This document shows positions 1 through 11,604 of a stretch of DNA of 64,000 nucleotides, piece after piece. The notes beneath the pieces were generated by a model. The model ran no database searches, was not told the origin of the DNA, and saw only the letters and a list, made by a program, of their open reading frames with translations. The stretch comes from Atriophallophorus winterbourni (taxonomy: Eukaryota; Platyhelminthes; Trematoda; Plagiorchiida; Microphallidae). The DNA lies in NCBI GenBank assembly GCA_013407085.1, contig JACCGJ010012616.1, forward strand, positions 109,016-173,015. Direction: 5' to 3'. The first letter of the stretch is position 1. Every line of letters begins with the position of its first letter. A program made the translations under genes and the position numbers.

Positions 1-676
1 TCACCCTACTCCCCGTAATATCCAAACTTATGGAGCGCATAGTGACGGAAAATATAGTTCATCACAAAATATACAATCTGTCGCCCAGCATGGGTTTCGT
101 AAAGCTCGCCTATGGTTGACAAAGTTGCTAACGGTATTAAATGATTGGACCCAAACGGTTGACGCTGGAACCAGTATGCACGCTTGCTATCTGGATATGT
201 CGAAAGCTTTCGACAGAGTTGATCACTTCCTGTTGCTACAAAAGCTGAAACCGATTGGTATTGATGGGCAGCTACTCGTATGATTCGAAATCTATCTCAA
301 TGGGCGCAAGGCAACCGTTCGAGTTAACAGGGTACAATCACGAGCCATTGAAAACTCCAGTTGTGTACCGCAAGGTTCCGTTCTCGGTCCAGTGCTTTTC
401 TTAGTTTACATCAATGATTTACCTGAGACTCTCTCATGCAAGGTAGTTCTTTTTGCGGATAATGTTAAACTTTGGATGTGAATAAAATCAACTGCGGACT
501 GCGTAAAACTGCAAAGTGATTTAGATGCACTACACGAATAGTCAGTTAGAAATAAACTGCCGTTCAATTTTCAAAAATGCAAGTTACTGCAATACGGTAA
601 GCTATTTTAGTGAGAATATCACTTCAGGCAGATAATTTTGAGCTGGACCGAATCGGAGAATGATCTTGAAGTCTGG
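1..676 (+). pseudogene. LINE-B (CR1-type) reverse transcriptase fragment, broken
   Basis: The forward strand reads as the middle of a CR1-type reverse transcriptase: a PVISKLMERIVTENIVHH-like stretch near 20-75, then the QHGFRK, CYLDMSKAFDRVDH and [11 protein letters not shown] blocks. It is closest to the LINE-B copy on the minus strand at 58296-61440. It is dead. The catalytic FADD is FADN near 452-463, a TGA follows at about 479, another TAG interrupts near 539, and similarity stops near 676 in an ATATAT run. The 5' part lies outside the window. Confidence 0.85.
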
Positions 677-3035
677 ATATATATATATAGTGTATGTATT
701 TTATGTTGTTAACTGTATAATATGCTCACATATTTTCAAAACTTACGTGAGAAAATAATTATAAACAGCGTGAACAATGTCAACTTGGTCATTTTCAGTT
801 TGCAGAACTAGTGTTGTTGACGAAAGGAACCCAATTTATATCTTTCGAAAGGCGCTTATCTCATCTTATTGGTTAATTCTGTCGCACGTGCAATGATGTT
901 TGGATTGGTCAATTTATAAGTGGAAATTTCGAATTTGGTTTAGAAAATGTTTAAACTAGTTTTGTACAGTTTTTGATGAGAAATCGTAGAAAATGGTTTA
1001 GATTGAAAAGATGAATGTGCCTTCAAATTCGAGATTCATCTCTAATAAAAAGTAGTCTCAGAGTCTCATAGTCTAAATAAAATTAGATTCGATTCCACAT
1101 TTACGCGATATATTAATTAACAATTCTCGTGCATAAATGTAGTTTTCTTCAATTTATTTCTAAAACTTAGTTAAATTTCCTAAGACGTCAATGATAGCAA
1201 TATATTCTCAATAATCCCGTTAAAAGCATTTAGTATTGAAGTTTATGACATTAAAACATTTTTCCCAATAACAATAGCTAGAGTTTCAATAGGAAAATAA
1301 GTATTAATCCGTATCTCAATCCCCAAAGTCGGAGCATGTGTTATAGACAAATTTGAACAATATATCTTACATGTTGACTAGGAAAAATTAGGTTGACATA
1401 TTGGTAGGATTTCTTTTTATCTTCAACAAAGAAAATAATGTTTTTCACCGAAAACGATTGCGTCACTTGTTGTTTCTCTTTCGTTTGCCAAAGTATCACT
1501 GTTTAAAATTGTTGAAATTTTGTTAAATACAATCGTTATTCAAAAGTTCTCTTTTCCTATTCCAATCAATATATTTAAAAATACATTTTGGTCGACGTTT
1601 TTAAAGCTCAGATATAGCAAATAACTTTGGCAGAAGCAAATCACAAGCTTGATTAGTAAGCACGAAATTTGGATAATACATTTCTCAGTTACAATTAGGA
1701 AATCGGATATTGATAAATTACTCGTGATATTTAATGAAATACATGAAATTATCTCTTCTACGTTTGAAAGAGAAATAATGTGCGCTTGGTTTGCCGCGAT
1801 GTGTTACTAGCAAGTAACCGAAGAAAGCTTGGTTAGAACTATAATTCGAATAAAACGTGAGTGGGCTAGTTCACCCGCTTTATAAGGTCATGGAAATATT
1901 TGTATATGAATTTTAAACACGACAAAACCCGGATTTTCTATATCGAGCATCAAGGTGATACGAAGTTTCTTTAGTGTGAATAGTTATATAACATGCTTTA
2001 TCGAAAAGCACATTGACACAACGGTACATTTTACAAAATGATTTAAGAAGCATTGATTATTCAACGTCAATTTGAGAAAGACGCCTTAAGAAAATTTCTT
2101 ATTATGTAGCAAGAGCAATTGGTTAAATGGAGATTCAGCTTCGAAGAAGAGGGTATTGCTTTCAACAAAAACCAGTGATCGTACAGCAGTTTAAAGTCCG
2201 GAAATCTCGTAACGTAAATGTATTTAACAATTCACCTGCTTTTATGCTATATATATATATATATGACAAAATTAGTATATCAGCTCATATTCTATTCTAG
2301 TGTAAGCAGAATATCACCTAAAATTTCAGCATTTACACACAACTTTAAATTGCTATAGTTCTGGTCAATCATTTTATGTTTTCATTAACATAGTGTAACA
2401 CGTTCAATATTTCTGTGAACTGGGTGAACTTGGTGAACTTGGTGAACTTTGTGAACTCTGTGAACGATTTTATCTTCAAAAACCAAGGTTCATTTCACGC
2501 TTGAATGATCGATCGTGGTGCGCACTTCAGACGGTGTCCATTTTGTATGTCAGAACAATTTTCATTTTCTAAAAGAATAATAACGATGATAAATGCTGTT
2601 ATAAAATTATAAAATTATATATGCTCAATTGCTTAGTTGAAAAATAATATGATGTCGCGTTTTCTCACAAATGTGATAGTTTTGAACGGCTGTGTGAAGC
2701 TGCAACTCGCCTTAAAAATCTGTATCAAGTAACTATTAAAATGTTTCAATTTGATAAAGTTTTTCTTGACAAAGTTACCTTAGTACGATGGAAGTGTCAA
2801 CCGATTCAAAGCTGTTTCGAATATCCAGAAACATATTAAAAATGGGCTGACTATACAATTTTCTGTTTTCTAGCATCTGAAGAATATAAATAATCTTGAC
2901 CGCATGTCCATCATTTGACAGAACCAGCTTGCTCTCTGCGGATATATTTCTCTCGTACGAGAGACAGTCTGCTGATAACAAATAAAGTAATATCCTAGGG
3001 ACCCCTAGAATTATTGATAAGCTGTGATAGTTAAT
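677..3035. other. AT-rich stretch with no recognisable gene
   Basis: I find no convincing coding region or transposon signature here. The only structured features are an (AT)n run near 2251-2264 and a 9-bp tandem repeat at 2415-2465. Short open frames, such as 2775-3050 on the minus strand, look like chance. Confidence 0.6.
2415..2465. repeat. 9-bp tandem repeat (GTGAACTTG unit)
   Basis: The hexamer GTGAAC recurs exactly every 9 bases at 2415, 2424, 2433, 2442, 2451 and 2460, with a slightly variable TTG spacer. About 5.7 units. Confidence 0.9.
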
Positions 3036-3076
3036 AGATTCAAGATTCAAGATTCAAGACGGATTCAAGATGGATA
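3036..3076. repeat. Orphan AGATTCAA tandem repeat (LINE-tail-like)
   Basis: Repeats of AGATTCAAG in the same orientation as the tails of minus-strand LINE-D (15472) and LINE-B (58296). The sequence to its right lacks the 3' end motif those elements share, so this may be the stub of a lost LINE or a simple satellite. The next bases, 3077-3409, hold nothing I can identify. Confidence 0.6.
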
Positions 3077-3409
3077 TGTTGTAACTCATTTGACATGGTC
3101 TATTATTATTGTGAACGTTTTTCTACGACGCAGGATACACTTGTTAGAACACAACTCTAAAGTTCGCATCCATTTCTTCATAAAATCAACCGAGAGTTTG
3201 TTTCGATGATAGTGATAATCCGGCCTTGTGTATTTCTCTGTATTTCTTCGACTGACTGATTTTTTTCTTTATTCACACGACTTAAATTGTTCTTTCTGTT
3301 ATTACTGTCGATTTTGCAGATGTTTTTCATTCGGATATGGTTAATATTGCTGCGATGCTCTACGAGCACTCTCAATGGTAGACTCTATAGCGTGTAAGTT
3401 GGGGGTGCA

Positions 3410-5602
3410 TTTTTGTATGGTTGTTTCCAAGGGAATCACGGCCGGGACGGTTTTAATAATATGCTCCCAATTCCAAAAATGCTGTAATGACACGCAACTC
3501 ATATAGCCTCTGACAACCGAGTCCAGATCCTGGCCTGCACGCGTGGTACTGTGGGACACGACGAATCTGCTTCTACTGCCAGGAGAAAGTGTAAAGGCGG
3601 CAGACTGTCGCCTCAGAACCAGCTTGCTTTGGGCAGGTGGAGATCGTAATTCAATAAAAGCTGTCCACCTACTGAAAGAAAATCCATTATCTCAAATCTT
3701 ACTGCGCTGTGGCTAAAATCAATCGTGGAACAAGCTTCATAAGTCAACCTTGAAGCAAAATCCGGCGGTGGAGTCTCCTTAGGCTGTTCAAAGTTGAATT
3801 CAACTTCGCCCAGTCAACTACTGTGAGGGCATCGATGTCCAAACTTATCGGCTTAGGTGTTTCTTAGGTTCCGGTTTTGTTGTGCGAAAGAGCAATTGCT
3901 GCGTGCACAACATCTATTACTCCACATTGAACTACCCTGGCGCACATCTCAACGCATAAATGAACATGACACTTCATTCCGATTATATTGATAATAACAC
4001 GGGAAACACCAGATACCGGTTAAATGCTATGGCTTGAATAGCATAGAGCTCGGGGCCCGGGGATGCTTCCGTTAGTGAAAGAGATTTTAGGGTCTCATTA
4101 GACGGCTACGCCCACTTCAAGCTGGGTAGCCCCCAGTTAATAAAGTGCCATCTTGACACGGTCTGCTACTATCATTGGGTGCATGGAGATTAGGAATCAA
4201 CCGATAAGCAGACTCTATTTCTAAGCACCAGCGAAACGAATTACTGAACAACAATGGTCTTTTCTGAAACTGGAAACCGTGCAGGCCCGGTCCATACTCC
4301 CAGGATTTCATGACGAAGTCCATAATATTAGAGGCGCAAGAAAATCTGCTGTGGATAACAATGAGCTGAAAAGGCTGAAGGTCAACGTGGTTGCCCTGCA
4401 AGAGACGCGGTTACAAGGCATTGGTATGATAACAGAATGAAAATACGTATTTTAGGAATGGAAGGTTTTCAGATGAGCCTTGACAGAATGTAGTTGAGTT
4501 GCTGTGCAAACAGCTTACTAAATGCAGCAGAAGACCGCAGCAGCGGGAGCGAACTTTTTTGGACTCTAACTCTGAAATGCATTACAGGTACCATTTAGTT
4601 TGTCAAAGTTTATGAGACGCCCGCTGTGAAAGACGCTTTTTGTCATAACCTCAATACGAACCTCAACAACGTCTACGAAATGGTGTAGTGCTATTAGAAG
4701 TTTACAATGTCAGAGTTGGTGCAGAATTCCAGTCTTGTCAAAATTGTCTTGGGTGCCTCGGAGTAGGTAATACCACTGAAAATGTAAACGCATTTTAGAA
4801 ATGTGCATACAGTTCAGTCTTTGTGTCAGTAACCTTTTTTTTAACAAAACCATAGCATAAATTCCCTTAAAACATTTTCGCTCTAAGCAATGTGTTCAAA
4901 TTGAACTTATGATTTTTAGGCGCACAAATATATCGAGCGTATTCTCCATTAGATCATATCAAAGCAGAGTTTGCGATACCGATCATTCGCTCGTTTGCGC
5001 AAAACTGAAGTTTTCCTAAACTATTGTTCACCGCGCCAAATTGTCTGCTTAACCAACGATAGACGTCACTCGAATGTGGAACCCTAATCTAGCTGCTGGG
5101 TCTCTGTAAAGTTCAACGAGACACACCACTCGAATTGGCTTCAGAAAACTGGGAATCGCTCTCCTTAAGACTGCTTAAGCCAAGTCTCACTTTCCAATTA
5201 CGACCCGAAGAAAACTCGAACGATCGACTTATTCGAAGCAAAAGCTTCCGAGATTACTGCTGTGAAAAAAGTTTAGCATTCTTGGAGTTCAAATTTATGC
5301 CAACAGATGATAAATTACGACTTCTAAGAGAAGCTAGAATTTAGGTCCCATATAATCTATGACAATAAGCAAATGACTGTTGGACTAAAATTGAACACAA
5401 TATCCAAGAAGGTGTGGATAATAGAAATTTTCACGGTAAGTATGTTGGCATCAAGAGAGCCATTCGTCCAAACAAACATAAAACGGTCCCCATTAAGTCT
5501 GTATATGATAACCCGATTGTCGACTAAACTCAGCAGATGAATAGATGAGTAGACCAATTCTCCTCTCTCTACTCTAGTGACAGTATGGTTGTACCGCAGG
5601 TA
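3410..5602 (+). pseudogene. Degenerate RTE LINE copy (5' half)
   Basis: This is a decayed relative of the intact RTE at 48871-52938. The 5' leader matches (GCTCCCAATTC and CATATAGCCTCTG blocks near 3460-3515 against 48913-48960). The endonuclease start corresponds near 4265-4400, and matches continue through the region upstream of the reverse transcriptase to about 5600. Many stops and indels break every frame. It ends abruptly where a minus-strand LINE-C relic begins, so the reverse transcriptase half is missing. Confidence 0.85.
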
Positions 5603-7045
5603 TTCGTTTTCGATTAAAGCCATTGGGCTTTAGAAAGTGTTTAAGAGAATGGCATTCAGTATGAAAGAATTTGAATGCCAACAGGAGTTCACTTTTTATC
5701 CGTCGCCGGGTAAAATCATGTAGTTTTAGTTTTAACATTCTCTCTGTATCGTGAGACAAAGTTCGTCACACGATGATAAATACCGTCCAGTAGTTCGATA
5801 CCCTTTCCCAGCCATGGTGCCCAGGCTTGGATAAAATATCACATCACAGGACGTCTGTACCTATTGATAAATCGGGGTAAGTTTTTTGGCGTGAAAATCC
5901 TGAATAACCTTTTCTGAAGATTCAGTATATGGCAGGATTTATTGACCACCTTCAGACTCTGTTTTCCAGGCCTAATTATACACGACATTTCGATAACGAG
6001 AGCTTTTACTACGATGGACCTGACGAGATCTTTGGTACCAGCTGATACGTGTGGTACAGAAATTTTTCAAGTTGCAGCATTTAATATTTCGCAGGGTTAA
6101 ATGGTAACTCATTTGTCTCTGACCAAAGATTGATTGACATGCCTGGAACGCATCCATATTTGATATCATCATCATATATTAATATGTTACATACAATATT
6201 CTCTATTAAGTCGTTCGTATACACCAAAAACAGAATAGGTCCAAACACCGAGCCTTGCGGACAAATATATCACTAAGATAGTTCATTATCCAATTCAGCA
6301 ACATTCCCGTTATTCCATTAGCTTCGAGCTATTTTATTAGAATGTGATCATTGATGCTATCGAAAGCTTTCGAAAGATCGATGTAGCAAGCACGTACTGA
6401 CTTCCCTCCGTATATTTCCTTGGTTCGAACGACGTAAAAAGGTTATATAAACAGTAACGATTTCTTCGAAAGCCGTGTTGTGCTGTAGTAAACATATTTT
6501 GGTTTTCAAAATGTTCTCTTATGCGCGCAGTCAAAATGCGTTCAATTAATTTAGAGATCACCGGAAGTTGCGTTACCGCTCGATAATTTGATATGTCTGA
6601 ACTGCCACCGCCTATAAAAATAGAAGCTATTATCTCTGCTTCCAGTGCTGTGCTATTTTTCCTCCATGTAGGCCTAACTTGAATAGGCGCGTGAGAGGAG
6701 CAGTCAAAGCAATGCGACACCTGCGAAGTATGGCGGAGGTCATTTTCCCTGCACCAGGGGACTTTTTTCGTTTAGTTTACAAAGTTTCCTCCCAAAAAGT
6801 ATTTCATTATTTTGTAAAATTGCGAGAGACCGAGTTTCCCAGTATAATGCATAGGCCAGATTTTGATATTCATCGTTACCGAATAGCTGTGGGCAGCGTT
6901 TGATGAAAGCGTTTGGGATCACTTGTCATGAATCCTAACCAAACTAAAAAAACTTATTTGAGTGAAAAGACGCTCCTTCCACAAAATCTAAACACTTGGA
7001 ACAAATTTGTGTAGCATCAGCGGCATCAAAAATTATGCTTTGAGA
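5603..7045 (-). pseudogene. Degenerate LINE-C (CR1-type) relic
   Basis: On the minus strand this carries CR1-type reverse transcriptase blocks in order: a SPGAD-like block near 6760, VISKLIERILTARIREHFENQ near 6510-6580, QHGFRR, and a decayed SKAFDR block near 6365. It tracks the better LINE-C copy at 28765-34450, and the C-terminal region corresponds to 29094-29290. Stops and frameshifts are frequent. The 5' limit near 7045 is approximate because similarity fades. Confidence 0.75.
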
Positions 7046-7473
7046 GGATGGCGACCCATGGAAACGCAGACGTCTCATCCAATTATGATGAAGATGTAGC
7101 CACATGGGGCATAGTATGTGCAAGAAATGATTCGGAGAGACGGACGCGATTTTATATTCTATCCGAGTACAAATGAACCTGTAAGGCAGGTTAACCGTTG
7201 TGTGGAATGCGACATCGGCGCATGGTTGCCGAGAACGTGTCCATAAAATGAGATCGAGGAAATCGTGTAGACATATGATCAATATAATGGAGATCGACAT
7301 GAGGTTGCGTATGGCCAAGTGGGAATTCTTCATTTTCATGATTCGAGATAAGGTCGAATTATGCCCAGATAGGGAAGCATTTGTTGATTAAAACAGATAA
7401 TATTTTGACATAATTCTCATTAAAATCACAGAAATGAGAAACCACTGAGTAAAATCATTACTCAAATGACCTA
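7046..7473. other. Unassigned sequence
   Basis: Nothing recognisable on either strand. Overlapping open frames of 60-130 codons on opposite strands look like chance. Confidence 0.5.
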
Positions 7474-7865
7474 GGCAAATTCTAAACCAAAGTCTGCGGA
7501 GTAAACCTTAGTTTTATACGTACCAACTTCTCTGATTCACGGTAACGCTTTTTGTAGCTAAGCAAAAATATGAATTATATGAGTGGTATAAAGTCTGTAT
7601 TGACAGGAGACTGGCAAAAGTTGCACTCATCAGCATTTCTTAGGAACCGCCACTTGAAATCTTTTTCAAGGAGGAACCTCGCTTTGTCCGGATAAAAATG
7701 CAATCTGCGGACGACGTGGAAAATATAATCCTAAATGCCAAATTTCTTATAGTTTTTTCAGAGCCTAAGTGCTGTATTCTTGAAGATCTACCATGGTGAG
7801 AGACAAAATTTCATCGCAGAAATCTCGAGAAAAAATAATTCAAAAGTCTACTACTCTTAAAATTT
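7474..7865 (+). pseudogene. LINE ORF1 relic (LINE-D/E type)
   Basis: The forward strand has a diverged copy of the ORF1 segment that in LINE-D includes the CTNVTESQETLFEAKQKHD region, the LRITLQSAEDVENVLLNA region and the HADLPWWERK region. Here the corresponding pieces lie near 7505-7580, 7680-7745 and 7770-7810. They contain several stops. It ends at an R1-like scrap (about 7866-7965). Confidence 0.65.
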
Positions 7866-8335
7866 TGTTGTGCTCACATCCCGATCCTTTACACATAACC
7901 AGTTTCTTTCTCTTTGCCGACATCAGGTGGAGACAGTTAGATCAGTTTCAGTGAGCCTCCGACTTGGATTTCAAGTGTACATCGCAAGAACAATCAGTCA
8001 AATCTAACAGATTACAAGCTGTAACGGGTCTGAGTGACTCTTCTGTATTTTTGAGACGCAGTAGTCACTAACCGCTAGCAGATAATGGGGGTGAATTTTT
8101 AGTCGACAAATTAGCCCTAATTGAAAGACTAGGGCAGATTCAGCATTGGCAGATTGATTACACATGATACGGCACGTAGTGAAACAAACTTGTAAACTTT
8201 ATAAAAATGAAGATTGACGAGAATTCACAGATTGTTTTAAAAAGATCCCAACATGACCTTTGTTTGCTTGTTCGCAACAGGTCAACGAAGTTGATAATGT
8301 TGGCATCATTTTTGTATGGTATGCATTAGATTGGC
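7866..8335. repeat. R1 repeat scrap followed by unassigned sequence
   Basis: About 7866-7965 matches the part of R1 with the CTCACATCCCGATCC block and the CATCAGGTGGAGACAG block that covers the hammerhead region, but the core is degraded. From 7966 to 8335 I recognise nothing. Confidence 0.6.
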
Positions 8336-8425
8336 TTCGCCGAAACGATTACGAAGCACACCAATTGATGCTGCTGTTGAAAATGGAACGCAACCCTTAG
8401 GTGATATAAATAACATGGAAGCAAA
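8336..8425 (+). pseudogene. LINE-E scrap
   Basis: A short stretch matches the LINE-E segment at about 41005-41070 (CAATTGATGCT and AAAATGGAACGCAACC blocks), between endonuclease and reverse transcriptase. The PLE-1 3' end starts just after it. Confidence 0.6.
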
Positions 8426-8486
8426 ATTAAACTTCAAACCATAATCATGAGAATAGAGTTTGCAATGAATCGGTTATAGTAAGTTT

Positions 8487-8530
8487 TTGGTAACGTTTCG
8501 CTTCTGAACACAGAAGCTTCGTCAGACCAA
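8487..8530 (-). ncRNA. Hammerhead-ribozyme-like motif of PLE-1a
   Basis: On the minus strand: stem I strand TTGGT, core CTGACGA, an extra A, hairpin GCTTCTG/CAGAAGC, GAAA, a short ACGT stem III, then ACCAA complementary to TTGGT. Hammerheads are known in PLE terminal repeats. The extra A between core and stem II is unusual, so activity is uncertain. Confidence 0.65.
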
Positions 8531-8760
8531 GGGTGTCGGTACGAACAGTAAAAATGGCATTCTCTTGACGAATCCTGAGTTCACTAAGCTACACAGGGGA
8601 GATCAAGATAATTGATCACACCTCTCAATTGCTGTGTTCATTCCTAATTGTTTATTAATTGTTCCGGTCAGCGTATGCCGACACACGGCTTACGTAATCA
8701 TGTGCGTATTAGGTGTGATGTTCGTTAATCCTAATCCGCTGCAAAACCGAACGCCAGATT

Positions 8761-8902
8761 AAACAAGGTTATACTTGTATGCCAACTGTTATATAGGGTT
8801 CGTACAACGAACCACGATGTTCAGACACAGAATCACAAAGTGATTCTTGGTCAAAGAACTCAAGGCGCTTGTGGATGACCAAAGTAATGTGTTGCTCACA
8901 TC
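8761..8902 (+). mobile_element. Partial R1 repeat inserted in PLE-1a with 7-bp duplication
   Basis: A 142-bp block matching R1 (AACAAGGTTATACTTG start, GCTCACATC end) interrupts the 3' end of the GIY-YIG frame. CCAGATT occurs at 8754-8760 and again at 8903-8909. The uninterrupted equivalent in PLE-1b near 10620 has that heptamer once, on the other strand. The copy lacks the hammerhead part of the monomer. Confidence 0.85.
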
Positions 8903-10084
8903 CCAGATTGTTGAGATATCCGCCCCATCCACCTTGTTCACCGCATTCGCCCCAGCCTTTGTTATTTCAACAGCCTCGGCGTGAAGTCTTCCCCTATAAG
9001 ATTTCACACCCCGTCTTATCACTTTCACGTTATCAAGATCAACGCTGTGTCCAGTGTCTAGCAGGTGTTCAGCTAGGGCCGAATCCCGAATCAATGATTG
9101 ATATTCACTGGGATTGCGGGGTCGCTTTCCCACTCGTTTCCTGTGTTCGTTCAACCTAGTGCAGAGTACTCTAGACGTTTGCCCAATGTAAACACCCGCG
9201 CAACCCTTGCAGTTGATTCGGTAGATGCAGTTCGTCGCACAACCTAAAGGAGTCTTATTTTTGAGATGCATTAATACGGAGCGGTGAGTTCTACCTGCCT
9301 TATATGTTACTCTAATAGCTGCGCTATTCAATAGTCGACTTATTCCTTCGGTGGCGCTTTTGACATACGGTAGAGATACCGTAGCTCGCCAAACCTATTC
9401 CCTCTTCGGTTGCGGATATTTAACTCGGTTCAATTGGCGTTTAATTAAGCTCTTGGGGTACCTATGATTTACAAGTCGGCGACTGACTTCTTCATAAGCT
9501 CGTCTCTTATCTGCATCATCCCCGCAGAGGTGGTCAACCTTTTAGAATAGCGATTTTGCTATGGACTGAAACACCTTTTTAGCGTGCGCAGATGTGAATC
9601 TAACAATGGCATCCGTGTCGATAGGCTCACGATATACCGTTGTTCTTATCTTGCCGTTGTCTTTTTGCGCGAGACAGTCCAAGAACGGAAGTGTCCATTC
9701 CGTAGACTCGGTTTCCTTTGTGACCTGGATTTTTGGATTCAAACTATTGAGATAACTATGAAATGCTTCTAGTCTGTTTCGCTTTATGATGACGAATGTA
9801 TCGTCGACATAGCGCCACCATAATTTTGGTTTTAACGCTTCGTTTCTCAAAGCTAACTCTTCGAAGTGTTCCATGTACATATTCGCTACCACTGGATAAA
9901 TGGGTGAGCCCATCGCTAAACCATCGTTTTGCTTGTATAGCTGTCCATTAAATAAGAAGTGGTTCATATTTAGACAAATTGCTACACCGTTGATGATTTG
10001 TTGTACACTCAAGTTGGTACGATCCTTCAGGGTCTTTTCGGAGTTGAGTGATTTCCTCACTAATTCTAAAGCGCTTGTAGAGCT

Positions 10085-10941
10085 CAATTAAACGCCAATT
10101 GAACCGAGTTAAATATCCGCAACCGAAGAGGGAATAGGTTTGGCGAGCTACGGTATCTCTACCGTATGTCAAAAGCGCCACCGAAGGAATAAGTCTAATA
10201 TTGAATAACGCAGATATTGGAGTAACACATAAGGGAGGTATATCTCACCACTCCGTATTAATGCATCTCAAAGATAAGACTCCTTCAGGTTGTCCGACGA
10301 GCTGCATCTACCAAATCAACTGCAAGGGTTGCGCGGGTGTTCACATTGGGAAAACGTCTAGAGAACTCTGCACTAGGTTAAACGAACACAGGAACCGAGT
10401 GGGAAAGCGACCCCGCAATCCCAGTGAATATCAATCATTGATTCGGGATTCGGCCCTAGCTGAACACCTGCTAGATACTGGACACAGCGTTGATCTTGAT
10501 AACGTGAAAGTGATAAGACGGGGTTTGAAATCTTATATGGGAAGACTTTACGCCGAGGCTGTTGAAATAACAAAGGCTGGGGCAAATGCGGTGAACAAGG
10601 TGGATGGGGCGGATATCTCAACAATCTGGCGTTCGGTTTTGCAGCGGATTAGGATTAACGAACATCACACCTAATACGCACATGATTACGTAAGAAGTGT
10701 GTCGGCATACGCTGACCTGAACAATTAATAAACAATTAGGGATGAACACAGCAATTAGGTGTGATCAATTATCTTGATCTCCCCTGTGTAGCTTAGTGAA
10801 CTCAGGATTCGTCAAGAGAATGCCATTTTTACTGTTCGTACCGACACCCTTGGTCTGACGAAGCTTCTGTGTTCAGAAGCGAAACGTTACCAAAAACTTA
10901 CTATAACCGATTCATAGCAAACTCTATTCTCATGATTATGG
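10085..10941 (+). mobile_element. PLE-1b: inverted partial Penelope-like copy
   Basis: Forward-strand copy of the last ~860 bp of the same PLE family, starting in the linker between reverse transcriptase and nuclease. An open frame at 10201-10674 (157 codons) encodes an intact-looking GIY-YIG domain ending in ADISTIW, without the R1 insertion seen in PLE-1a. It ends near 10941 after the hammerhead motif (10850-10893). PLE-1a and PLE-1b are joined 5' to 5', the kind of inverted partial copy for which Penelope elements are known. Confidence 0.88.
10850..10893 (+). ncRNA. Hammerhead-ribozyme-like motif of PLE-1b
   Basis: Same layout as at 8487-8530: TTGGT, CTGACGA, hairpin GCTTCTG/CAGAAGC, GAAA, ACGT, then ACCAA able to close stem I. 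Core residues match the hammerhead consensus apart from the extra A before stem II. Confidence 0.65.
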
Positions 10942-10989
10942 ACTCTTGATCGGTCTCGAATATATTCAAATACTTTTCTAAAGTTCAAA

Positions 10990-11604
10990 CTAATTATTTT
11001 TTGTCGTTCATAGTGCTGAAAACTCAATTAAAACACCGTTGAAAACCGCAAATGTTCTCAGGATAGATTGCATTAAAGTGTGCGTGTGCCAAACGTTTAA
11101 GTGAAACCGTGTGAGTATACTGGCGACAGAGGAATGGAAATGTTGGGAGAAAGTTTGATAAAAATTTTCGAACATTTGATGAATTGATTGTTGCAGTTAA
11201 TTGCTCAAACTGAATGTAGAACATCCCCAGTGAGTGGTTCCAAAAGACGCTGGAACGTATCGCCCGGTCACACTATACCTGTTATTGGTAAGGTAATGGA
11301 GCGTATAGTCTCAGAAGGTATGGTCACACTTTCATACGCGTAATTTGTTTTCGGCATCGCAGCATGGATTTCCTTCGGAAGACTGGACGAAAATATTGCA
11401 TGGATTTAATTACTTTCACGTTTGTTTCTTGAGCATTTCTACTACTTTTGAAAGTGATAAACAAAAATCGTTTCTAAAAAAACTGATGCGTTTAGAAATC
11501 TGTTATCCACTACGTAGTTGGGCGAATATTTTCAGATCGTCAAGCACGAGTTCGAGTTTATTGATTGCTATCTAAAAATATTAAAACCACCAGCGGACTA
11601 TCAT
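10990..11604 (+). pseudogene. LINE-E relic
   Basis: Forward-strand matches to LINE-E in order: the segment at 41140-41215 near 11016-11100, the segment at 41268-41330 near 11185-11230, a VISK/MERIVS-like block near 11280-11310, and an AAACTGATGCGTTTAG block near 11478. Frames are broken and there are internal deletions. Confidence 0.75.

Larger units (their letters stand above)
8437..10087 (-). mobile_element. PLE-1a: 5'-truncated Penelope-like element
   Basis: The minus strand encodes a Penelope-type reverse transcriptase fragment (9542-10087, with NHFLFNGQLYKQ, GLAMGSP and YVDDTF motifs) followed by a GIY-YIG nuclease domain (8789-9331, with CIYRINCKGCAGVYIGQT). It ends in a 3' region carrying a hammerhead-like motif (8487-8530). 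The N-terminal half of the reverse transcriptase is absent. The nuclease's last codons are replaced by sequence from a 142-bp R1 insertion at 8761-8902. Stops lie between the two coding parts. The 5' end abuts an oppositely oriented partial copy, PLE-1b. Confidence 0.9.

Noticed and set aside
677..3035. Short open frames (for example 2775-3050) as possible host genes
   Set aside because: No domain, no start context, AT-rich sequence where such frames occur by chance.
6944..7391. Overlapping open frames on both strands
   Set aside because: Mutually antisense, no recognisable motif or similarity to elements elsewhere in the window.
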